Source of the DNA: Prolixibacteraceae bacterium
Lineage (GTDB): Bacteria > Bacteroidota > Bacteroidia > Bacteroidales > Prolixibacteraceae
Assembly: GCA_016930735.1 (NCBI GenBank)
Contig: JAFGGF010000192.1
Location: 1 to 8,315 of the forward strand
Direction of reading: 5' to 3'
DNA: 8,315 bases
Under the pieces are notes generated by a model that saw nothing but the letters and a program-made list of their open reading frames with translations, ran no database searches and was not told the origin of the DNA. Below, piece by piece: positions 1 through 7,200 of this stretch. Position 1 is the first letter of the stretch; every line of letters starts with the position of its first letter. A program made the translations under genes and the position numbers.

Positions 1-716
1 TGAGGGAAATTATTTTCTTTAATAATTTGCGAACTGTTAAATCCAGTAAATTCCCAGGCCTGCAAAAGCCTGTGGTTTAAAAGGTCAGTTGCTTCAGGGA
101 AAACATTTACAAAATAGTGGATCACATTTTCAAGTTCATTTTCTACGGTTGGTTTTTCGAGGTAATATTCATCGATGTGCCAGATTGAAGAAATGACTCT
201 TTTAATTTCATTCCTGTTTTCTTCCAATTCATAAGAATTGTACATCGAATTTTCACGTTTTACAAGTAGCAGGTAAAGTTCCCGGTATTTTTTCAGGATA
301 ACCGGCCTTTTGGCTTCTGTTGGATGGGCTGTCAGAACCGGTTGAATTTCAATTTCTTTTAATGTATTTAAAGTTTCTTCCTCTGTAATTCCGTTATTTT
401 TTAGAAGCAGGAGGCTGTTTGCCCATAAACCGTTTATGCCCGAAAGTTTATTGTTTTCTTCAGCTTTTCTCCTGTTTTGCACTGCTCCATTGGTTTCGGC
501 CAGATTCAAAAGCTGGAAACAAACCGAATACATGTGGAAATGTTTTCTGGTGAAAGATGTTTCAGATAACTTTTCTGAACTACAAATCCATGGTAAACAT
601 GAGGCTAATTTGCCTTCATTATTTTCGATCAGTACTTCTTTAAAACAACCCAGCAGGAAATCAAAATCGTAATACGGTTTACCAAGCTGTTCTTTAATAA
701 TTTTAATTTGTGACAT
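1..716 (-). CDS. ppc: Phosphoenolpyruvate carboxylase, N-terminal part (cut by window edge)
   Basis: Cytoplasmic enzyme that adds bicarbonate to phosphoenolpyruvate to make oxaloacetate, refilling the TCA cycle. Only the first 238 codons are present; family members are roughly 850-950 residues, so about three quarters lies beyond position 1. The call rests on the catalytic signature VLTAHPTEAKRP at residues 127-138 (TAHPTE at bases 315-332). By family knowledge, H131 matches the essential catalytic histidine of the E. coli enzyme. It is followed by the family-like segments KKYRELYLLLVKREN and SSIWHIDEYYLEKPT. The AKRP form after the histidine motif differs from the E. coli version (ITRR) and, from memory, fits a divergent PEPC branch found in Bacteroidota. 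The ATG at 716-714 gives a natural N-terminus (MSQIKIIKEQL). No Shine-Dalgarno site is seen, which is normal for this phylum. No frameshift is seen. It is transcribed divergently from the sensor kinase at 932. Confidence 0.93.
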   Translation of the reverse strand, partial: MSQIKIIKEQLGKPYYDFDFLLGCFKEVLIENNEGKLASCLPWICSSEKLSETSFTRKHFHMYSVCFQLLNLAETNGAVQNRRKAEENNKLSGINGLWANSLLLLKNNGITEEETLNTLKEIEIQPVLTAHPTEAKRPVILKKYRELYLLLVKRENSMYNSYELEENRNEIKRVISSIWHIDEYYLEKPTVENELENVIHYFVNVFPEATDLLNHRLLQAWEFTGFNSSQIIKENNFP

Positions 717-931
717 TTAAAAAATTACATTTTTACCTTATATTACTAAAGATAACAATCAACTGCCAAAATGTATCAGATTTTTGTAATTTTAATAGGA
801 TTGTCAGCATATTAAATAAACATTTTGAGTTTGGGATAGATTTAATTATGATTTTGAATATTAAAAGATTCTGTTATTTTTAACAATCAAAAGGAAAGAC
901 TAATTTAAGGATCATTCAAAGTAATTATTAC
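717..931. promoter_or_regulatory. Divergent intergenic region between ppc and the propeller kinase gene
   Basis: This 215-bp, strongly AT-rich stretch separates two divergent start codons, so promoters for both genes should lie here. No open reading frame worth calling is seen. A 10-bp word, TAACAATCAA, occurs twice in the same orientation (753-762 and 881-890), 36 bp from the ppc start codon and 41 bp from the kinase start codon. For ppc, the minus strand has TACATTTTG at 767-775, which resembles the Bacteroidota -7 box TAnnTTTG but with one extra base. The promoter role is inferred from position only. Confidence 0.5.
824..856 (+). promoter_or_regulatory. Weak candidate Bacteroidota-type promoter for the kinase gene at 932
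   Basis: TTTG at 824-827 and TGATTTTG at 849-856 are separated by 21 bp. The Bacteroidota sigma factor consensus is TTTG, then 19-21 bp, then TAnnTTTG; the second box here has one mismatch (G for A at its second base). This would give a leader of about 70 bases before the ATG at 932. In sequence this AT-rich, a one-mismatch hit can arise by chance. An alternative -7-like box, GATTTTTG at 779-786, has no matching upstream element. Confidence 0.2.
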
Positions 932-3900
932 ATGAAAAATCAATTTAAGTTATTGATTGCTTCAATAGTTTTTTTATGTCTTTTTTTACATACTTCAGCG
1001 CAAAACGGGCATTTGCAGTTAAATAACCTGACAACCGATGACGGGCTCTCGTCTTCGAATATCCTTTGTATCCAGCAGGATCAAAAAGGTTTTATCTGGA
1101 TTGGCACTTATGATGGTGTGAACCGTTTTGACGGAAAGGTATTCAGAGTCTATAAAAATGAACCCAACAATAAAAACAGCCTCCCCGATAATCTGATCCG
1201 CTCACTTTATATTAATAAAAACAATGATCTCTATTTAGGCACCAACACAGGAATCAGCAAATACAATCCAATTACCGGTGGATTTATTAATTTTAATAAA
1301 GATTCTTCATCGTGCCTTTATAATTTTATTTTTCAGGCCTATGGAATCGATGAAGACCAATTTGGCCAGTTGTGGATTGCTTCCAATGTAGGATTAATCA
1401 AATTCGATTTAAAAAATAATCAGTATGTGTTATTTGCACATAATACCTTAAATCAAAACAGCTTAAGTGATTCTCAGGCTACCGATGTTTTGTCAGATGA
1501 ACAGGGCCGTATATGGATAAGCACCAGGAAAGGTTTTTATTTATACAATGTTGAAACAAATGTATTTACATGTATTGGAAAAGGGATTGACGGACAAAAT
1601 TTTTCTGAATACCTTTTTTGGAGTATTTCAGAAGATAAAAACGGGAATATCTGGGTAAACAGCGAGGATGGGTTATTCAGGATAGAAGACAAGGGCAACA
1701 ATGATTACAGATTGTTTCATTACAAAAACAATGTAAATGACCCATATTCAATTTCCCCAAATTTTTTATCAAGTTCTTATGTCGATTCTGAAAACAATTT
1801 ATGGATTGGTGCCGAAAATAACGGCTTGTATTTTTTTGACCGGGAACATCAGAATTTTCGGCATCAGAAAGCAAACGGGACTAAATTTGATTTTTTAAAA
1901 TCCACTTCCGTAAATGCGATTTTTCAGGACAGGTCAGGGAATTTATGGTTTGGTACTTATGGGCATGGTGTATTTATTGAACCTAAAAATGGCAATTCAA
2001 TTTCCGTTTTTGAGGAAATGAATGTTGACGGACTGACTTTCAACAATATCATTGTAAATTCTTTCCTTGAAGATTCAAAAGGCAGGATTTGGATCGGAAC
2101 TGATGGGAAAGGATTATTCGGATATGATAAAACCAATGATAAATTTATAAATTTCAGAGCTCAGAATTCGCAAATCTCAAACGACTACATCCTTTCAATG
2201 GTTGAAGATGAAAGCCATAATATCTGGCTTGCAACCTGGGATGGTGGATTAATCAGGTTTAGTCCTGAAAACAATACTTTTAAATCTTTTAATACCCGGA
2301 ACAGTGAAATTCCTGATAATAAAATTTATTCCATTTCAAAAGGCAGCAATAATGACCTTTGGTTAGGATGCCATTACGGAGGGTTGGTTCATTTTATTCC
2401 TGAATTGAATGAATTCGAGACAATAAATGAAATAACCAATAAAGCTGACAATAATACCGTGAATATTGTCAGGAACAACGGGAAGGGTGATTTATACGTC
2501 GGTACAACTACCGGATTTTTAATTTATACACCTGAATCAAAAAAGATAGAACGATTTTCAGAAATAGAGAAGAAAATAGGGATCGTTGAAATAAATGATA
2601 TTGTTTTTGAAAATGATACCAGTGTGTGGTTTGGTACCCTAATGGGTATTGACAGATTTAATCCGAAAACAGAAAGATTTGAGCATTTTTCGATTTCAGA
2701 CGGGCTTCCGGGAAATGTAATCAGTGGATTGGTAATCGATGATGCCGGTATGCTCTGGGCTTCAACAACGAGTGGTATTTGTATGTTCGACAGGAAAAAC
2801 GGGGATGTAACAATTTATACCCGCGATGATGGATTACAAAGCAATGAATTTAAAGCCAGAAGTATTCAGAAAGACAGAAACGGGAACCTTTATTTCGGGG
2901 GTGTTAACGGATTTAATGTGATCGATCCGAAAAAGCTTGTACAAAACACAACCGTTCCTGACATTCAGATTACCGGGCTCGATATATATCATATTCCGGT
3001 CAGCCCGGCAACTCCCGGTTCACCACTTAAAAAAACTATCTGCGAAACGAATGAGATCAGCCTGAGATACGACCAGTCGGTTTTGACTTTTCATTTTGCA
3101 TCATTGGATTTTACAAGCCCGAATAAAAACAGGCATGCATATATGCTGGAAAATTTTGATGATGACTGGATTCAGTGTGGTAATTCCAGGGAGGCAACCT
3201 ATACAAACCTCGATCCGGGGAAATATATTTTCAGAGTAAAAGGTTCAAATAACAGCGGTGTCTGGAATGAAGAAGGTACATCAATTCAGATAACAATAAT
3301 TCCACCCTGGTGGCAAACCTTATTATTCAGGATACTTGGAGTGCTTGCCATTATTATTACAATAGTTGCTGTTTATTATTATCGTGTTTCATCCCTGAAA
3401 AAACAAAAACACCTTCTGGAAGAAAATGTGAAAAAACGAACCGAAGAGCTTGCAAAAATCAATGCTACAAAAGATAAGTTGTTTTCGATTATAGCGCACG
3501 ACCTGAAAAATCCGTTTAATATCATTTTGGGTTACACCGATTTGTTAATAGAAAATTTTGAGAATTATGATAAAAAATCACTGAATGTAATTTTAACCGA
3601 CCTAAAGGAATCAGGAGAAAATGCCTATGCACTTCTTGAAAATTTGTTGAACTGGTCGAGGGCACAAAGAGGGACAATTGATTTTTTACCAGAGAAATTA
3701 TCTGTTTCCGAATTTTTGCCGTCGATAATTGCTGAAGTAAATTCGGTAGCAAAAAAGAAAAATATTACGATCATCAATCATGCTGATAAAAAAAATATTT
3801 CGATTTATGCCGATCTGAATATGCTTTTGCTTATTTGCAGGAACCTGTTAACCAATGCCATTAAATTCAGTGATCAGGGGCAGGAAATAATTGTTGATGT

Positions 3901-4159
3901 AATTAAAAATGAGGATTTTATTGTCTTCAGTTTTAAAGATAATGGAATTGGTATTGAACCGGGAAAAATGAAATCGTTATTTGAGATAGGTGAAAATGAG
4001 TCAAAAACAGGTACAGGGGGTGAAAAAGGAACAGGATTAGGATTAATACTCAGTAAAGAATTTGTTATAAGGCATGGGGGTAATATTTGGGTTGAAAGTA
4101 TACCGGGAACAGGCTCAATTTTTTATTTTTCAATTCCAACAACACATAGGCCAAAATAA
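932..4159 (+). CDS. Propeller-type membrane sensor histidine kinase (no receiver, no HTH)
   Basis: Inner-membrane sensor that probably binds a ligand in the periplasm and phosphorylates a response regulator in the cytoplasm. Residues 1-23 form a signal peptide (hydrophobic LLIASIVFLCLFL, likely cut after TSA). Residues about 33-665 hold 14 Reg_prop blades, recognised by W/Y-[IFLV]-G-T type motifs at W56, Y101, W148, W195, W241, W291, W339, W387, W432, W477, Y522, W566, W609 and Y654; this is consistent with two seven-bladed propellers. A Y_Y_Y domain follows (about 715-790, ending IIPPWW), then one membrane helix (about 797-817) and a charged coiled linker (822-850). HisKA carries the phospho-acceptor H856 in AHDLKNPF. 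HATPase_c has an N box with N975, DNGIGI at 1003-1008 and GTGLGL at 1033-1038, so it looks active. It ends after the ATPase, without the receiver and AraC domain of classical hybrid two-component systems. The ATG at 932 is set by the signal peptide; no clear Shine-Dalgarno site is present. The response regulator is not in the window and the ligand is unknown. Confidence 0.93.
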   Translation: MKNQFKLLIASIVFLCLFLHTSAQNGHLQLNNLTTDDGLSSSNILCIQQDQKGFIWIGTYDGVNRFDGKVFRVYKNEPNNKNSLPDNLIRSLYINKNNDLYLGTNTGISKYNPITGGFINFNKDSSSCLYNFIFQAYGIDEDQFGQLWIASNVGLIKFDLKNNQYVLFAHNTLNQNSLSDSQATDVLSDEQGRIWISTRKGFYLYNVETNVFTCIGKGIDGQNFSEYLFWSISEDKNGNIWVNSEDGLFRIEDKGNNDYRLFHYKNNVNDPYSISPNFLSSSYVDSENNLWIGAENNGLYFFDREHQNFRHQKANGTKFDFLKSTSVNAIFQDRSGNLWFGTYGHGVFIEPKNGNSISVFEEMNVDGLTFNNIIVNSFLEDSKGRIWIGTDGKGLFGYDKTNDKFINFRAQNSQISNDYILSMVEDESHNIWLATWDGGLIRFSPENNTFKSFNTRNSEIPDNKIYSISKGSNNDLWLGCHYGGLVHFIPELNEFETINEITNKADNNTVNIVRNNGKGDLYVGTTTGFLIYTPESKKIERFSEIEKKIGIVEINDIVFENDTSVWFGTLMGIDRFNPKTERFEHFSISDGLPGNVISGLVIDDAGMLWASTTSGICMFDRKNGDVTIYTRDDGLQSNEFKARSIQKDRNGNLYFGGVNGFNVIDPKKLVQNTTVPDIQITGLDIYHIPVSPATPGSPLKKTICETNEISLRYDQSVLTFHFASLDFTSPNKNRHAYMLENFDDDWIQCGNSREATYTNLDPGKYIFRVKGSNNSGVWNEEGTSIQITIIPPWWQTLLFRILGVLAIIITIVAVYYYRVSSLKKQKHLLEENVKKRTEELAKINATKDKLFSIIAHDLKNPFNIILGYTDLLIENFENYDKKSLNVILTDLKESGENAYALLENLLNWSRAQRGTIDFLPEKLSVSEFLPSIIAEVNSVAKKKNITIINHADKKNISIYADLNMLLLICRNLLTNAIKFSDQGQEIIVDVIKNEDFIVFSFKDNGIGIEPGKMKSLFEIGENESKTGTGGEKGTGLGLILSKEFVIRHGGNIWVESIPGTGSIFYFSIPTTHRPK

Positions 4160-4201
4160 AATAACGGCAGGAGCCTGATTGTCTGGGCACAGAGCAAGGA
4201 T
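4160..4201. other. Convergent 42-bp spacer between two sensor kinase genes
   Basis: The plus-strand kinase stops at 4157-4159 and the minus-strand kinase stops at 4204-4202, so the genes face each other tail to tail. The spacer is clearly richer in G and C (about 4163-4200) than its surroundings. It contains CAGGAGCCTG (4167-4176), an inverted repeat with only a 2-base centre, and no T-run on either side. I therefore do not call an intrinsic terminator; transcripts may end inside or past the opposite gene. Confidence 0.6.
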
Positions 4202-7200
4202 TTACCAGTTTTCAGGTTCATCCATAATATTTAATGATTTTTTTATTTTTTCAATCAATAATTCCCTTTTAGTGGGTTTTGAAATATAATCATCGCATCC
4301 GGCATCCAGGGCTTTTTGCAGGTCTCCTTTAATAGCATATGCTGTTTGTGCAATAATGGGCAATCCGGGCCTGATCTTTTTTATTTCCTCAGTTGCCAGA
4401 TACCCATTCATTTCAGGCATGTTTAAATCCATAAGTACCAGTTCAATTGTTGGATCTTCGCTGCAAATTTCAACTGCCTCCCTGCCATTTTTAGCAAGGA
4501 CTGTATTTATCCCATATCTTTCCAGGATGATTTTCAAGAAATTATAACTGATAAAATCGTCTTCGGCAATCAGGATAGTTATATCCTGAAGTGTTTTATT
4601 TTTTTCAACAATATTTTCAGTTGGTTCAACAATTATCACATTGGAATTTAACGGTATTGTAAAAAAGAATGTACTGCCTTTATTGATTTCTGATTCAACC
4701 CATATTTTACCGCCGAGGATTTCTGTTAGCTTTTTTGATATGGAAAGCCCAATTCCAACACCTCCGTAAGCTCTTGTGTTTGAATCATCAACCTGCCGAA
4801 AAATCTCAAATATCAGATCTTTTTTATTTTCCGGGATTCCAATTCCGGTGTCTTTTACATAGCACAAAATATAAGGTTTACCATTCGGATTTTCGATTTT
4901 ATACCCAAATTCAATGTATCCTTTTTCTGTATACTTCAGTGCGTTTTTAAGCAGGTTAATCAGTATTTGTTTCAGTTTTGATAAATCAGATTCAACATGC
5001 AGGTCTTTATTTTCAGGATAAACCAGCCTGACTTCAATGTTTTCTTTATTAATCCTCTTTTTTTCCTCCTGTATAATACTGTAAACCGATTCATAAATTA
5101 TTTTAAGGTTTACATTTTCTATCGTTAGTTTTATCTGGCCCGATTCTATCAGGCTGATATCAAAGATATCTTCAACTATGCTTAAAAGATGGATTCCGCT
5201 TGAGTTAATAATTTGAGAGAAGTTAACTATTTCCTCAACCGGCATATTTATATTAATAAGCTCAGAAAAGCCAATGATAGCATTCAGGGGAGTTCTGATC
5301 TCATGCGACATGGTTGCCAGAAAAGCAGATTTTAACCGGTCCGATTCAGTGGCCTTAATAACCTGTTGGTTCCTTTCATCAATTTGTTTTCTTAATTGTA
5401 TCTGTTTCTTATGTAAATTATTTGTCCTCAACCTTATTAATCCGATAAACAGTGAAATTAAAATTAGAGCATAAGCAATTTTGGCATAAGTTGTATTCCA
5501 CCAGGGGGGAGAAATTGAAAAGTAGTAAACAATCGGGTCGCTCCAAATCTGTGATTTTCCAATTGCCCTCACCATAAAAATGTGGTTTCCGAAAGGTAAA
5601 GTACGGTAATCCGCTTTGTCTTCAGTTGAGGGGATGCTCCATTCTTTATTCAGGTCTTCTATTTTGTATGAATATTTTACCTGATTTAAGGGATTTGGGT
5701 CAAATGCTGAAAAATAAAATGTCAGGTGATTTTCATGATTAGTAATTTTCAATGAACCTGGATAATTTGAAAACGGTATAACATTTTGAAACTTTTTCCT
5801 GTTTTCACTATTAATATTCTGAAAATCATAAAACTGTTCATTTATTTCAATCCTGTTTAATTGAATAGTGGGTTTTATATCAGGAATCCGGAAATTATTT
5901 AGATTGAGGCATGCCAGACTTTTCCCGGTTCCAAACCAGATATTGTTTTTGCTGTCGGTTAAATTGCTGTTTAAATAGAATTCCGTTGAAGTTAATCCAT
6001 CAGGTATTCCGAAATTCAGTACTTTCAGGTTTGCTTTCCAATCCTGAATATTCCGGATTTTTTCTGCTGAAATATTTTTTATCAGGTTAAGCCCTATTTC
6101 AGTTCCAATCCATAAATTATTATTCCTGTCTTCTGAAAAAGAGCGGATTGAATTACTAACCAATTCTTCAGAGGTAGTTATACTGGAAAACGACTGGCCA
6201 TCAAATAAATTTAATCCACCGTTACGGGTCCCGATCCAAAAGTTTTGATTGCTGTCTTCAAAAATGGTTGTTACCTTGTTATCACTTAATCCTTCATTAC
6301 TTGAAATAAAAGTAATGTGTTGATCTGAAATCTGAATCAGCCCTCCTCCTTCGGTTCCAACCCAGATGTTTCCTTTTCCATCACAAAAAATTACATTCAC
6401 TTCATTTTCCGGAAATCCTGTTTTTTCATTATACTGAGTAAAGGAACTGCCATCAAACCTGCATAATCCGTCCCTTTCAAAAGCAAACCATAAATTACCT
6501 TTAGGATCTTCGGCAATGGAATTGATTTTATTATTTAATTTTTCGAAATATGGGTAATAAGTGATTTTCTCATTGTTTAAGCGGTTAATACCACCTGTTT
6601 CATTTCCAAACCAGATGTTTTCTTTTGAATCGATAAAAACGGCATAAACAGAAGTTCCTTTTAAGCCCTGGCTCTGAGTGTAATGGCTGAATATTGAACC
6701 ATCAAAGCGGCTTAAGCCATTCCACGACCCAAACCAAAGATATTTCGCAGAATCTTCTGTTATCGAAAATATGTGAGCCTCACTTAACCCGGAGGTTTCA
6801 GTATAAACTGTAAAATTATCGGGATTGAAAATATTTAATCCGCCTCCCCATGTTCCCAGCCACAATACTCCATGATTGTCAATAAGTATTGATCTTACAT
6901 CATTATAACTCAAGCCATCTTCTTCGGTATAATTTGTAAAGTGGCTTCCATCGAATTTACTCAGGCCCTCCCATGTACCGATCCATATATTCCCTTTTTT
7001 ATCTTCAGCCAATGAATTAATGAAGTTATAACAAAGCCCTTCATTTTCGGTATAACGGGTAAAATTCTCACCGTCGTATTTTATCAAACCACTTCCCCAT
7101 GTGCCAAACCAAAGATTTCCGTGAGTGTCTTCCAGAACAGGCATAACACTGTTGTTGCCCAGTCCGTCTTTTTCAGTATATTGAGTAAAACTTTTACCGT

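Noticed and set aside
436..672. Plus-strand open frame of 78 codons
   Set aside because: It lies entirely opposite the ppc coding region, which has a recognised catalytic motif, and its translation resembles no family I know.
4167..4176. Inverted repeat CAGGAGCCTG as a bidirectional terminator
   Set aside because: The 2-base centre cannot form a normal loop, and no T-run follows in either direction.
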